Assembly (NCBI GenBank): GCA_017559545.1
Contig: JAFYRK010000062.1
Coordinates: 1 to 37,487, forward strand
From: Bacteroidales bacterium
Lineage (GTDB): Bacteria; Bacteroidota; Bacteroidia; Bacteroidales; UBA932
Length of the DNA stretch: 37,487 bases
Reading direction: 5' to 3'
A model generated the notes under the pieces. The model worked only from the letters and a program-made list of their open reading frames with translations. It did not search any database and was not told where the DNA came from. Made by a program: the position numbers and the translations under genes. This document shows, piece by piece, positions 1 to 8,739 of the stretch. Numbering within the stretch: position 1 is the first letter of the stretch; each line of letters starts with the position of its first letter.

Positions 1-20
1 CCATGCTGGGCGTACCAAAA

Positions 21-57
21 CAAACCAGGCAGCCATCACAGATGGCTGCCTGGTTTG
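21..57 (-). terminator. Rho-independent terminator downstream of the bactofilin gene
   Basis: A perfect inverted repeat has 17-bp arms at 21-37 and 41-57 around a 3-nt loop. Read on the minus strand it begins about 20 nt after the bactofilin stop codon and is followed by TTTT (complement of 17-20), so it fits a factor-independent terminator for the secA-bactofilin transcript. The stem is symmetrical and could also stop transcription from the opposite side. Confidence 0.85.
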
Positions 58-78
58 TAGATTGCGCTGTAAGGCTGA

Positions 79-504
79 TTAGTTTGCGCGGACCTGCTGC
101 GGCTGAGCGTGCTTTGGCTGTGCTGGTGTCTCGACACCGGCAAGCTTGTTGAACTCTGCCTCTGTGATGGTCTTGCAGTTGCCGTTGAAGGTTGCTCCAA
201 GCTCAACTGCGAGACGACGTACGTGCAGATTGCCGTCCACAACGCAGCCCTCCTTGAGCGAAAGAGTATCCTTAACAAAAAGGTTGCCCTCAACCTTACC
301 CCAAAGATCAACATTCTCACAAACGATGTCACCCTTGATGGTAGCGGACTCGCCTACTACGACGCGTCCCTTAGACTGTACACGTCCCTCGAAAGTACCG
401 TCAATACGGATATCGGTAGGAGATACGACCTCACCCTTAATAATTGTACCCGCAGAGATACGGCTGATAGAGTTTACGTTTACTACTGGTTCTGTCTTTG
501 CCAT
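79..504 (-). CDS. Bactofilin (polymer-forming cytoskeletal protein)
   Basis: A 141-residue protein of the bactofilin family (formerly DUF583). Bactofilins polymerise without nucleotide into membrane-associated filaments that position cell-wall enzymes or other partners. Residues about 15-115 show the short hydrophobic/glycine repeat pattern of the right-handed beta-helix core (GTIIKGEV, GTFEGRV, GESATIKGDI, GKVEGNLFV, GCVVDGNLHV), flanked by a short polar N-terminus and a Pro/Gln-rich tail, which is the usual layout and length. It lies 43 nt downstream of secA on the same strand with no promoter match in the gap, so it is probably co-transcribed with secA, and a strong terminator follows. The family is clear. 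The specific partner (peptidoglycan hydrolase, export machinery) cannot be told from sequence. Confidence 0.92.
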   Translation of the reverse strand: MAKTEPVVNVNSISRISAGTIIKGEVVSPTDIRIDGTFEGRVQSKGRVVVGESATIKGDIVCENVDLWGKVEGNLFVKDTLSLKEGCVVDGNLHVRRLAVELGATFNGNCKTITEAEFNKLAGVETPAQPKHAQPQQVRAN

Positions 505-547
505 AACGTTTATGTTTTATTGTTTCATTTTCAATTCATATACCCGA

Positions 548-3500
548 TTATGCCTGAGGCTTGCCGTGGCAGTTCTTGAACTTCTTGCCTGAGCCACATG
601 GACATGGGTCATTACGTCCGACCTGCTTCTCGACGTGTACCGGCATCTTGCTCTTAGGCTCACCCCCGTTCGTCACAAGATCGGTTCTGCTGGTGTTCAT
701 CTGGCTCATGTCTGGCTTGCGAGGCTGGGCCGGAGCCTGTGCCGCCGCGCCGTCACGAAGCGGAATATGAGCACGAAGAAGGAACGCAAGAACGTCCTTG
801 TTCATATCCTCAAGCATCTGGCTGAAGAGGTTGAAGCTCTCGAACTTGTAGATAAGAAGCGGATCCTTCTGCTCGTATGTAGCGTTCTGTACCGACTGCT
901 TGAGGTCGTCCATATCACGGAGATGCTCCTTCCAGCAATCATCGATTCTATAGAGGACGATACTCTTGCTGATAGCACGAACAAGCTCGCGTCCTTCAGA
1001 CTCAACAACTTTCTTGATATTAAGGACTACAGGGTAGATCTTACGTCCGTCTGAAACCGGGATACGGATCATAGCATCGTCAGGCATAGCTGCGTTCTTC
1101 TCTGCAAGATCCTTGAGAATCGGGAGAGTTCTCTGGATAATGGTATCCATACGACGACGATGGGTAACGACCATGTTCTCATAGAGTTTCTCGGCAAGTT
1201 CAGCCGGTTTTGCATGGTAATAAGTCTCCTCATCGAATCCTGGCTCGATAGAAAGCGCAGACATCACATACTCAGAGAAATCCTCATATGGCATGCCATC
1301 AGCCTTCTCAATAAGGATCTGAGCGATATCCTGCATCATGTTCATGACATCGATCTCAACCCTCTCACCTGAGAGCGCATTGCGTCTCTTTGTATAGATA
1401 ACCTCACGCTGTGAGTTCATCACGTCATCATACTCAAGGAGTCTCTTACGGATACCGAAGTTGTTCTCCTCGACCTTCTTCTGGGCTCTCTCCACTGCAT
1501 TGTTAAGCATCGGAGCCTCAAGAACGTCATTCTCCTCCATACCCATACGGTCAACCACTGAAGCGATCTTCTCACCACCGAACAGACGCATGAGCTTATC
1601 CTCAAGAGAGATGAAGAAGATTGATGAACCCGGGTCACCCTGACGTCCTGAACGTCCGCGGAGCTGACGGTCAACTCGACGGCTGTCATGACGCTCAGTA
1701 CCGATGATTGCGAGACCACCTGCGTCCTTAACCTCATCCGGTAGCTTGATATCGGTACCACGACCGGCCATATTGGTTGCAATAGTCACTGTAGATGGCT
1801 CTCCGGCGTGCTTTACAACCTCAGCCTCACGTGCATGCTGCTTCGCATTGAGGACCTGATGATCGATACCACGAAGACGGAGCATACGGCTAAGGAGCTC
1901 TGAAGTCTCCACGTCAGTAGTACCCACGAGAACCGGTCTTCCAGCCTTTGTAAGTTCTACAACCTTGGCGATGACTGCCTCATATTTAGCCTTCTTGGTT
2001 CTGTAGATAAGGTCATTCTGATCCTGACGGGCAATCGGTCTGTTAGTAGGGATCACAACTACATCAAGCTTATAGATCGACCAGAACTCACCTGCCTCTG
2101 TCTCCGCTGTACCGGTCATACCAGAAAGCTTGTGGTACATACGGAAGTAATTCTGGAGGGTGATAGTCGCGAATGTCTGCGTCGCAGCCTCAACCTTCAC
2201 GTTTTCCTTTGCCTCTACCGCCTGGTGGAGACCATCGCTCCAACGGCGTCCCTCCATGATACGTCCAGTCTGCTCGTCAACGATCTTGATCTTGCCATCC
2301 TGGATGATGTAGTCGATCTCGCGGTCAAACATTGTATACGCCTTAAGGAGCTGGGTAACAGTGTGTACACGCTCTGACTTAAGTGCGAAGTCTGCGTGGA
2401 TCTCATCCTTCTTCACCTGCTTTTCTTCAGCCGAGAGAGCCTCATTCTTCTGCACCTCTGCAACAGCGGCACCAACGTCCGGAAGGACAAAGAAGTTAGG
2501 ATCTTCGAGGTTACCTGTGATAAGGTCACGACCCTTGTCGGTCATATCTACAGAGTGCTGCTTCTCACTGACTACGAAATAGAGCTCATCAGTAATGAAA
2601 GGCATCTCGCGCTCGTTATCCTGGATATAGTAGTTCTCAACCTTCTGGAGAAGCTGCTTCATACCAGGTTCGCTGAGGAACTTGATGAGTGGCTTGTACT
2701 TAGGATAACCCTTGTATGCTCTGAAAAGGAGGATACCTCCGTCCTTCTCGTTTCCTGCCGCAATAAGTTTCTTTGCCTCTGACAGCAGATTGGTCACAAG
2801 CGTCTTCTGTGCGTTATAGAGACGCTCCACGAGCGGTTTGAACTCTACGAACTGCTGATCCTCTCCCCTTGGAACAGGGCCTGAGATGATGAGAGGAGTA
2901 CGGGCATCGTCAATGAGGACCGAGTCGACCTCGTCGACGATTGCGAAGTGATGCTTGCGCTGAACGAGATCGTCCATAGCCACCGCCATATTATCGCGGA
3001 GGTAGTCGAAACCGAACTCGTTGTTAGTACCGAATGTGATGTTGCATGCATATGCCTTGCGACGTGCAGGGCTATTTGGCTGATGCTTGTCGATACAGTC
3101 TACCGAAAGTCCATGGAACATGTAGAGCGGTCCCATCCACTCCGAGTCACGCTTAGAAAGATAGTCATTGACTGTCACCACGTGCACTCCCTTGCCTGCG
3201 AGGGCATTGAGGAACACCGGGAGAGTTGCCACGAGAGTCTTACCCTCACCTGTTGCCATCTCAGCTATCTTACCCTGGTGGAGCACGATACCTCCGATGA
3301 GCTGTACATCATAGTGTACCATATCCCATGTTATCTCGTTTCCACCGGCCATCCAATGGTTCTGCCATACAGCTTCATCGCCATCGATGCTGACAAACTC
3401 CCTTGTAGCGCTGAGGTCGCGGTCAAACTTAGTTGCCTTCACGCGGATCTCAGGGTTCTCCTTAAAACGACGTGCTGTTGACTTCATGATTGCGAAAGCC

Positions 3501-3829
3501 TCTGGAAGAATCTCGTTGAGAACCTTTTCGATTGTCTCGTCAACATTCTTGACAAGCTTATCAGACTCAGTTGCGAGCTTCTCCTTCCTGTCGAGCGGAA
3601 TATCTGTTTCTATCTCAAGCTTGATCTCAGCGATACGCTTCTCATCAGCTGCAATAGCCTCCTGTATCTTTGCCTTCAGCTCGTCGCACTTGGCGCGGAG
3701 CTGGTCATTATCCAGTTTATCAATGGTTTCGTATGCCACAAGCACCTTGTCAAGCATAGGCCTGAGCTGCTTGAGGTCTCGTTCGGCCTTAGTGCCGAAA
3801 ATCTTCTTGAACAGGTCTGTAAATCCCAT
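548..3829 (-). CDS. secA: Protein translocase subunit SecA
   Basis: SecA is the ATPase motor that drives unfolded preproteins through SecYEG. The 1093-residue chain has Walker A (GEGKT, residues 194-198), Walker B (DEVD, 299-302) followed by the SecA signature ending in [11 protein letters not shown], and helicase motif MAGRGTDI in NBD2. The C-terminal zinc-binding SEC-C tail has C1076, C1078, C1087 and H1088. Walker A lies about 90 residues later than in E. coli SecA because of a charged, probably helical insertion around residues 40-115. This and a longer central region bring the length to about 1,100, normal for Bacteroidota and longer than the roughly 900 of Proteobacteria. A TTTG-20-TAnnTTTG promoter lies just upstream at 3869-3900. 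It is followed by the bactofilin gene. Confidence 0.98.
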   Translation of the reverse strand: MGFTDLFKKIFGTKAERDLKQLRPMLDKVLVAYETIDKLDNDQLRAKCDELKAKIQEAIAADEKRIAEIKLEIETDIPLDRKEKLATESDKLVKNVDETIEKVLNEILPEAFAIMKSTARRFKENPEIRVKATKFDRDLSATREFVSIDGDEAVWQNHWMAGGNEITWDMVHYDVQLIGGIVLHQGKIAEMATGEGKTLVATLPVFLNALAGKGVHVVTVNDYLSKRDSEWMGPLYMFHGLSVDCIDKHQPNSPARRKAYACNITFGTNNEFGFDYLRDNMAVAMDDLVQRKHHFAIVDEVDSVLIDDARTPLIISGPVPRGEDQQFVEFKPLVERLYNAQKTLVTNLLSEAKKLIAAGNEKDGGILLFRAYKGYPKYKPLIKFLSEPGMKQLLQKVENYYIQDNEREMPFITDELYFVVSEKQHSVDMTDKGRDLITGNLEDPNFFVLPDVGAAVAEVQKNEALSAEEKQVKKDEIHADFALKSERVHTVTQLLKAYTMFDREIDYIIQDGKIKIVDEQTGRIMEGRRWSDGLHQAVEAKENVKVEAATQTFATITLQNYFRMYHKLSGMTGTAETEAGEFWSIYKLDVVVIPTNRPIARQDQNDLIYRTKKAKYEAVIAKVVELTKAGRPVLVGTTDVETSELLSRMLRLRGIDHQVLNAKQHAREAEVVKHAGEPSTVTIATNMAGRGTDIKLPDEVKDAGGLAIIGTERHDSRRVDRQLRGRSGRQGDPGSSIFFISLEDKLMRLFGGEKIASVVDRMGMEENDVLEAPMLNNAVERAQKKVEENNFGIRKRLLEYDDVMNSQREVIYTKRRNALSGERVEIDVMNMMQDIAQILIEKADGMPYEDFSEYVMSALSIEPGFDEETYYHAKPAELAEKLYENMVVTHRRRMDTIIQRTLPILKDLAEKNAAMPDDAMIRIPVSDGRKIYPVVLNIKKVVESEGRELVRAISKSIVLYRIDDCWKEHLRDMDDLKQSVQNATYEQKDPLLIYKFESFNLFSQMLEDMNKDVLAFLLRAHIPLRDGAAAQAPAQPRKPDMSQMNTSRTDLVTNGGEPKSKMPVHVEKQVGRNDPCPCGSGKKFKNCHGKPQA

Positions 3830-3868
3830 ATTTTGATATTTTTATATTCAGGTTTGAAAACAATCCCA

Positions 3869-3900
3869 CAAAAATAATGAAAATATGCAAATATGCCAAA
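3869..3900 (-). promoter_or_regulatory. Predicted secA promoter (Bacteroidota -33/-7)
   Basis: On the minus strand TTTG (complement of 3897-3900) is followed after 20 nt by TATTTTTG (complement of 3869-3876), matching the Bacteroidota consensus TTTG / TAnnTTTG. The implied start near 3862 leaves a leader of about 33 nt before the secA ATG at 3829. The -33 box sits inside the arm of the 3890-3934 hairpin, so termination of the upstream operon and secA initiation share sequence. Confidence 0.55.
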
Positions 3901-3934
3901 AAGTCAGCCTGTCAAGACTACTTTTTGGCATATT
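3890..3934 (-). terminator. Hairpin after the beta-barrel gene, overlapping the secA promoter
   Basis: A perfect inverted repeat has 15-bp arms (3890-3904 and 3920-3934) around a 15-nt loop. It lies 49 nt after the stop of the outer-membrane beta-barrel gene and before secA. On the minus strand it is followed by a T-rich stretch, so it probably ends the rfb-barrel transcript. A second pairing, AGTCAGCC at 3902-3909 with GGCTGACT at 3947-3954, would compete with it. Confidence 0.55.
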
Positions 3935-3983
3935 CAATCCCATTTCGGCTGACTATTGTCATACCGTGCAGAATAAAGATATC

Positions 3984-4781
3984 TTAGAATCTGATTCCCG
4001 CGCTGAGAGTAAACTGTCCGCGGTGCATGCTGTACATGTCCGCGATATCCTTGCGATACCTGTTGAGAAGACCGTAATCATACCCGACGCGAACTTCGAG
4101 GATATGGAAGAAATTTGCTCCAACAGACGCTCCGAGCATGACATCAAATCTTCCGAGACGACCTTCCGGATACATTCCACTCATCCTCATCCAGTTCTCA
4201 AGATCAAAGATCGAAGAAGTGCCGGAGGCGTCAGACTTTCCGTTGTAAAGGTTGTAGTCAACAGCCAAAACGCTGTCTGTAAGCTTTGTCTTGTACTTAT
4301 ATTTCGAAGAAAGTCCCATGAAGAGAGTCGGACCTGCATCAAATGTAAGTCCCACACGATCAAGCAGATGCAGATCATACTTCAATCTTAGTGGAATACC
4401 GAGATAATGCTCCTCCCTATCACCTACAATACGCACTGAGACATCTGTATACGGAATCTTATAGGACTCATTACGAGGGTCATTCTGATAGCCATAATTC
4501 ACTCCTGTCTGGAAATACAATGCATGTGGCAGAAGAGTAAAATCCTTTGTCAATCCGAGGGTGAATCCATGCAGCATGGCAGAAGTCGTAGCCTCATCCG
4601 TAGCCAGTTCCAGAGTCCTGTAATTTGAGTTGACATAGCCGAATGTGATGCCTATGCCACGGAATGCGTCAGCGCCTGTATGCCCCGGACGGCCCGGGCG
4701 CACATGTTGACGCTGAGCTGCAGCGTCAAGCGAAGCTAAAGCAAGCAACGCTGCGAGAATGGTCAGAATTCTGAGTTTCAT
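3984..4781 (-). CDS. Outer-membrane beta-barrel protein (porin-like, PorT/OmpA-barrel type)
   Basis: A 265-residue protein with a Sec signal peptide (basic start, hydrophobic Leu/Ala core, cleavage likely after AAAQ near residue 23). It continues as alternating strands rich in Tyr and Gly and ends in a terminal Phe (AGIRF), the usual BAM-targeting C-terminus of outer-membrane barrels. Strand-like segments such as GIGITFGYVNSNYR, LYFQTGVNYGY, LRLKYDLHLL and EVRVGYDYGLLNRYR suggest a barrel of about eight to ten strands. The length and pattern match the broad outer-membrane beta-barrel family of Bacteroidota. It begins 11 nt after rfbB on the same strand and is likely the last gene of that operon, followed by a hairpin. 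The substrate or role is unknown. A link to polysaccharide display is only inferred from position. Confidence 0.8.
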   Translation of the reverse strand: MKLRILTILAALLALASLDAAAQRQHVRPGRPGHTGADAFRGIGITFGYVNSNYRTLELATDEATTSAMLHGFTLGLTKDFTLLPHALYFQTGVNYGYQNDPRNESYKIPYTDVSVRIVGDREEHYLGIPLRLKYDLHLLDRVGLTFDAGPTLFMGLSSKYKYKTKLTDSVLAVDYNLYNGKSDASGTSSIFDLENWMRMSGMYPEGRLGRFDVMLGASVGANFFHILEVRVGYDYGLLNRYRKDIADMYSMHRGQFTLSAGIRF

Positions 4782-4792
4782 AGTATTATAAT

Positions 4793-5872
4793 TTATCGGT
4801 TCTTATACATCTTGTCGTAGTAATCGGCATATTCTCCTCCAGTCACCCTATCCATCCACTCCTGGTTATCAAGATACCATCTGATGGTCTTCTCTATGCC
4901 TTCCTCAAACTGTAAAGACGGTTCCCACCCCAGTTCCTCATGCAGTTTGCGCGAATCGATAGCATATCTCAAGTCATGTCCAGCACGGTCCTTGACATAT
5001 GTAATCAGCCCAAGACTATGACCTGGAGGATTACCCAGAAGGCGGTCCGCAGCCTCTATCATGACCTTGATCAGGTCAATGTTCCTCCACTCGTTGAATC
5101 CACCTATGTTATAGGTTTCGCCGTCTTTTCCTTCGTGAAAGATCAAGTCTATCGCTCGGGCATGATCCTCAACGTAAAGCCAGTCTCGGACATTCTCTCC
5201 CTTACCATATACAGGTAGTGGTTTACCCAATCGTATATTATTAATAAACAATGGGATAAGTTTCTCCGGAAACTGATACGGTCCATAATTGTTAGAGCAG
5301 TTCGATATCACTGTCGGAAGGCCGTATGTATCATGGAAAGCGCGCACGAAATGGTCTGAAGATGCCTTTGATGCACTATACGGACTATGTGGGTCATAGC
5401 GAGTATCTTCAGTGAAGAATGTGCCGTCCATTTCAAGTGCTCCGTATACCTCATCGGTACTTACGTGATAAAATCTGCAGGACTGCTTCCCGGCCCATGT
5501 CGAGCGTGCTGCATGAAGCAGGGCAAGCGTTCCCATAACGTTTGTACGGGCGAATGTAAACGGATCCTCTATGGACCTGTCCACATGACTCTCGGCGGCC
5601 AGATGAATGACACCATCTACCTGATATTCCGAGAAGATCCCGGACACAAGCGCATGGTCGCAGATGTCTCCCTTTACGAATACATAGTTAGGACAATTCT
5701 CCACATCCTTAAGGTTCTCAAGGTTGCCTGCATAGGTCAGCGCATCGAAGTTTATGATCCTGTAATCAGGATATTTCGTCACGAAGAGACGAACCACATG
5801 ACTACCTATGAAACCGGCTCCTCCAGTCACCAGAATATTTCTTTTAAACTCTCCCATTATCTTGCTACTCAT
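4793..5872 (-). CDS. rfbB: dTDP-glucose 4,6-dehydratase
   Basis: RmlB catalyses the second step of dTDP-L-rhamnose synthesis, converting dTDP-glucose to dTDP-4-keto-6-deoxyglucose in the cytoplasm with bound NAD. The 359-residue extended SDR protein shows the Rossmann motif GGAGFIG (17-23), the dehydratase active-site triplet T139-D140-E141 (VSTDEVYG) and the Tyr165-x3-Lys169 catalytic pair (PYSASK). The ATG at 5872 overlaps the rfbD stop codon as ATGA, which supports this start by translational coupling, although a second Met lies five residues in. It is the fourth gene of rfbA-rfbC-rfbD-rfbB, and the outer-membrane barrel gene follows after 11 nt. Confidence 0.97.
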   Translation of the reverse strand: MSSKIMGEFKRNILVTGGAGFIGSHVVRLFVTKYPDYRIINFDALTYAGNLENLKDVENCPNYVFVKGDICDHALVSGIFSEYQVDGVIHLAAESHVDRSIEDPFTFARTNVMGTLALLHAARSTWAGKQSCRFYHVSTDEVYGALEMDGTFFTEDTRYDPHSPYSASKASSDHFVRAFHDTYGLPTVISNCSNNYGPYQFPEKLIPLFINNIRLGKPLPVYGKGENVRDWLYVEDHARAIDLIFHEGKDGETYNIGGFNEWRNIDLIKVMIEAADRLLGNPPGHSLGLITYVKDRAGHDLRYAIDSRKLHEELGWEPSLQFEEGIEKTIRWYLDNQEWMDRVTGGEYADYYDKMYKNR

Positions 5873-6744
5873 TTATTTAGAGAAAAGTATTCCTTAACAG
5901 CCATTGCAAGCGACTGTCTCCAATAGGGAATCTCAAGGCCGAAATCCGCCTTTACCTTGGTCTTATCCAATACCGAATAATGCGGACGCTTGACCGGGCT
6001 CGGATAATCCTCTGTACGGCATGGAATCACGCAGCAGATATGACCGAGCTGCGAGCAGATCTCTGTCGCGAAATCATACCATGAGCACACACCCTCTCCT
6101 GAATAATTATATACGCCGTTTCTATCAAGAAGATTCTCCTCTATTATATATGTAATAAGGTAGGCGAGATCATAAGCATAGGTCGGCGTTCCAACCTGAT
6201 CTTCCACAACCTTGACTTCCGGCTTCGAAGCGGTCAGCTCCGCCATGGTAAGAAAGAAGTTCTTTCCTGAATTGCTATAAAGCCACGAGGTTCTGAAAAT
6301 AAGATGCCTGCATCCTGATGCGATTATTGCATTCTCCCCTGCCAGTTTTGTGCGGCCATATACTCCAAGCGGATTCTTCGGTGCATCTTCCGTATATGGA
6401 ACATTAGACTCACCATCGAACACATAATCAGTTGACACGTGAATCAGCATAGCTCCAGCTGCCTTCGCAGCCTCCGCCAACACAGCTGGCGCAAGGGCAT
6501 TGACCTTATACGCCGCATCCGCATCGCTTTCAGCCTTATTCACATCGGTATAAGCTGCACAGTTCACTATAACGTCAACATCCTGCACCAAAGCCCCTAC
6601 CGCTGCAGAATCTGTGATATCAAGCCGTACCACATCGCCATCCGCACGCACATCAGTATATATATATGTATGCTCTGACGAAGCAGTCAACTTGCTGATC
6701 TCACGGCCTAACTGACCCAAGCCGCCTGTCACCAAAACCTTCAT
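5869..6744 (-). CDS. rfbD: dTDP-4-dehydrorhamnose reductase
   Basis: RmlD performs the last step of dTDP-L-rhamnose formation, the NAD(P)H-dependent reduction of dTDP-4-keto-L-rhamnose. With the ATG at 6744 the protein is 291 residues, with glycine motif GGLGQLG (7-13), the STDYVFDG segment (104-111) and catalytic Tyr129/Lys133 (YGRTK). I chose the ATG at 6744 because it overlaps the rfbC stop as ATGA, the same coupling seen at the rfbD/rfbB junction. A GTG two codons upstream (6750) is possible but less likely. Confidence 0.96.
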   Translation of the reverse strand: MKVLVTGGLGQLGREISKLTASSEHTYIYTDVRADGDVVRLDITDSAAVGALVQDVDVIVNCAAYTDVNKAESDADAAYKVNALAPAVLAEAAKAAGAMLIHVSTDYVFDGESNVPYTEDAPKNPLGVYGRTKLAGENAIIASGCRHLIFRTSWLYSNSGKNFFLTMAELTASKPEVKVVEDQVGTPTYAYDLAYLITYIIEENLLDRNGVYNYSGEGVCSWYDFATEICSQLGHICCVIPCRTEDYPSPVKRPHYSVLDKTKVKADFGLEIPYWRQSLAMAVKEYFSLNK

Positions 6745-7295
6745 GACCACTTGGAAATAAATTCGTTTAACGTAGGATGAGATTTGTCCTTCGGCGAAAG
6801 CACAACATCGTCAGCCGGCACTTTCCAGTCAATATTCAGGTCAGGATCATTCCACGCGATTGCCGCCTCAGTCTCAGGTGCATAATATTCGTCGCATTTA
6901 TACTGGAACACCACACTCTCCGAGAGTACACTGAATCCATGGGCGAATCCTTTCGGTATGAAAAGCTGGAGATGGTTTTCCCCCGAAAGTTCGATTGAGA
7001 AATGCTGTCCGAATGTCGGAGAATCCTTCCTGAGGTCTACTGCAACATCCAGAACACGACCTTCGACCACACGAACGAGTTTCGCCTGCGAACGTGGCGG
7101 GAGTTGCATATGCAGTCCGCGAACCACGCCATATGACGAACGGCTTTCGTTATCTTGCACGAACTCGGTCTTGACTCCGGTAACTTCCTCAAACTTTCTC
7201 GCCGAGAACGACTCAAAGAAATATCCACGCGAATCGCCATACACGTCAGGTTCTATCACCAGCAGGCCAGGAATATGTGTTTCTTTTATCTTCAT
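6741..7295 (-). CDS. rfbC: dTDP-4-dehydrorhamnose 3,5-epimerase
   Basis: RmlC epimerises C3 and C5 of dTDP-4-keto-6-deoxyglucose, the third step of rhamnose-nucleotide synthesis. At 184 residues it has normal length and the cupin fold signature: RGLHMQ with the catalytic His62, the VEGRVLDVAVDLR strand pair, PKGFAHGF (about 114-121) and QYKCDEYYAPETE near residue 131. It begins 3 nt after the rfbA stop and overlaps rfbD by 4 nt, so the operon is tightly coupled. Confidence 0.97.
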   Translation of the reverse strand: MKIKETHIPGLLVIEPDVYGDSRGYFFESFSARKFEEVTGVKTEFVQDNESRSSYGVVRGLHMQLPPRSQAKLVRVVEGRVLDVAVDLRKDSPTFGQHFSIELSGENHLQLFIPKGFAHGFSVLSESVVFQYKCDEYYAPETEAAIAWNDPDLNIDWKVPADDVVLSPKDKSHPTLNEFISKWS

Positions 7296-7298
7296 CTC

Positions 7299-8177
7299 TT
7301 ATTTGTTTTCAGCCAGACGGAGGAGATATTGCCCGTATGGGTTCCTGGCCATAGGAGCAGCAAGTTCCCTGAGTTTCTCTGAAGAAATCCATCCCTTCTC
7401 ATATGCTATACCCTCAAGACAAGCTATCTTCAGACCTTGTCTCTTTTCTATGACCTCAATGAAAGTCGATGCCTCCGAAAGCGAATCGTGGGTTCCGGTA
7501 TCAAGCCATGCGAATCCCCTTCCAAGACACTCTACCTTGAGCTCACCTGTCTCCAGGAAGGCCTGATTGACTGAAGTGATTTCAAGTTCACCACGAGCGG
7601 AAGGCTTGATGGACTTTGCGATCTCCACCACCTTGTTCGGATAGAAGTAAAGTCCTGTCACAGCATAGTTTGACTTTGGTTGGAGCGGCTTTTCCTCTAT
7701 GCTCACGCAGTTTCCATCAGCGTCAAACTCAGCTACTCCATACCTCTGCGGATCGCTTACCCAGTATCCGAAAACAGTTGCAAGAGACTGGCCATCAGCA
7801 CGTTTAACAGCCGAGTCAAGCATAGATTCAAATCCTGTTCCATGGAAAATGTTGTCTCCAAGGACCATGCAGACGTTGTCATCACCTATGAATTCCTCTC
7901 CGATGATGAATGCCTGTGCAAGACCGTCAGGCGAAGGCTGCCCGGCGTATGCGAAGCGGACACCGTAGTCTGAGCCGTCGCCCAGCAGGCGTTGGAAACC
8001 AGGCAGGTCTGCCGGAGTCGAGATGATCAGGATATCCCTGATGCCCGCCTGCATGAGGACAGAGATGGGATAGTAGACCATCGGCTTGTCAAAGATCGGG
8101 AGCAGTTGCTTGCTGACCCCTTTTGTGATCGGATAGAGGCGTGTTCCGCTTCCTCCAGCCAATACGATTCCTTTCAT
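7299..8177 (-). CDS. rfbA: Glucose-1-phosphate thymidylyltransferase
   Basis: RmlA joins dTTP and glucose-1-phosphate to make dTDP-glucose, the committed and feedback-controlled step of dTDP-L-rhamnose synthesis. The 292-residue protein has the nucleotidyltransferase signature [11 protein letters not shown] followed by SKQLLP (residues 8-27), the metal and sugar binding LGDNIFHG segment, and EEKP in the centre, all normal for RmlA. It is the first rfb gene and lies 72 nt downstream of rnhA. I found no clear -33/-7 promoter in that gap, so it may be transcribed from the pdxA promoter or from a non-standard one. The product probably feeds O-antigen, capsule or S-layer glycosylation. Confidence 0.97.
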   Translation of the reverse strand: MKGIVLAGGSGTRLYPITKGVSKQLLPIFDKPMVYYPISVLMQAGIRDILIISTPADLPGFQRLLGDGSDYGVRFAYAGQPSPDGLAQAFIIGEEFIGDDNVCMVLGDNIFHGTGFESMLDSAVKRADGQSLATVFGYWVSDPQRYGVAEFDADGNCVSIEEKPLQPKSNYAVTGLYFYPNKVVEIAKSIKPSARGELEITSVNQAFLETGELKVECLGRGFAWLDTGTHDSLSEASTFIEVIEKRQGLKIACLEGIAYEKGWISSEKLRELAAPMARNPYGQYLLRLAENK

Positions 8178-8205
8178 GTCGCTATTTGATTATAGTTATA
8201 TATTT

Positions 8206-8250
8206 CGTCCCTACCCGGGACGAGCCAAAAGTTCTTCGAGCCTTTTGGCT
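8206..8250 (-). terminator. Two small hairpins at the end of rnhA (weak terminator or attenuator)
   Basis: A 9-bp stem (8223-8231 with 8242-8250) overlaps the rnhA stop codon. It is followed on the minus strand by a 6-bp GC stem (8206-8211 with 8217-8222). The sequence after it is A/T-rich but has no clean T-run, so complete termination is doubtful. They may set the rfb transcript level apart from pdxA-rnhA. Confidence 0.3.
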
Positions 8251-8738
8251 TAGGGGACATATCCGGGATCAGGAGGCAACTGAACACCCCTCTGGACTGC
8301 TCCCGCTCCTGCCTCAACTGCCAGACGGTCACACCTCTCGTTTTCCGGATGACCCGCATGACCCTTTATCCAATGGAATGCAACCCTGTGCTTCCTATAG
8401 AGGGTATTGAACCTTATCCACAGGTCAGGATTCTTCACCTTTGCGAACCCCTTCCTGATCCATCCTTCCAACCAACCCTCGTTGATGGCTTTGACCACAT
8501 AAGACGAGTCGCTGTAGACATGAACCTCGGCATTCTCCCACTTGATTGCCTCCAGACCCTTGATCACTGCCAGAAGTTCCATGCGGTTATTGGTCGTCAG
8601 ACTGAATCCCTCCGACATCTCCTTCTGATGACTGCCGCACTTGAGCACCACCCCGTATCCTCCCGGACCCGGGTTGCCGCTCGATGCGCCGTCTGTATAG
8701 AGATAGATCGGCGGTTTCTGCTGTGAAACTTCTGCCAT
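8250..8738 (-). CDS. rnhA: Ribonuclease HI
   Basis: RNase HI cleaves the RNA strand of RNA:DNA hybrids during replication and R-loop removal. The 162-residue protein carries all four carboxylates of the active site: D16 (YTDGASSGNPG), E54 (NRMELLA), D77 (YSDSSYV) and D137 (NERCDRLA), and the catalytic His127 (KGHAGH). A basic-handle region is present (GWIRKGFAKVKNPDLW). I took the ATG at 8738, one base after the pdxA TAA. A TTG three codons upstream, overlapping pdxA, is less likely. It is co-transcribed with pdxA, and small hairpins mark its 3' end. Confidence 0.96.
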   Translation of the reverse strand: MAEVSQQKPPIYLYTDGASSGNPGPGGYGVVLKCGSHQKEMSEGFSLTTNNRMELLAVIKGLEAIKWENAEVHVYSDSSYVVKAINEGWLEGWIRKGFAKVKNPDLWIRFNTLYRKHRVAFHWIKGHAGHPENERCDRLAVEAGAGAVQRGVQLPPDPGYVP

Positions 8739-8739
8739 T

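Noticed and set aside
6745-6750. GTG start of rfbD two codons upstream
   Set aside because: The ATG at 6744 overlaps the rfbC stop as ATGA, matching the other coupled junction in the operon.
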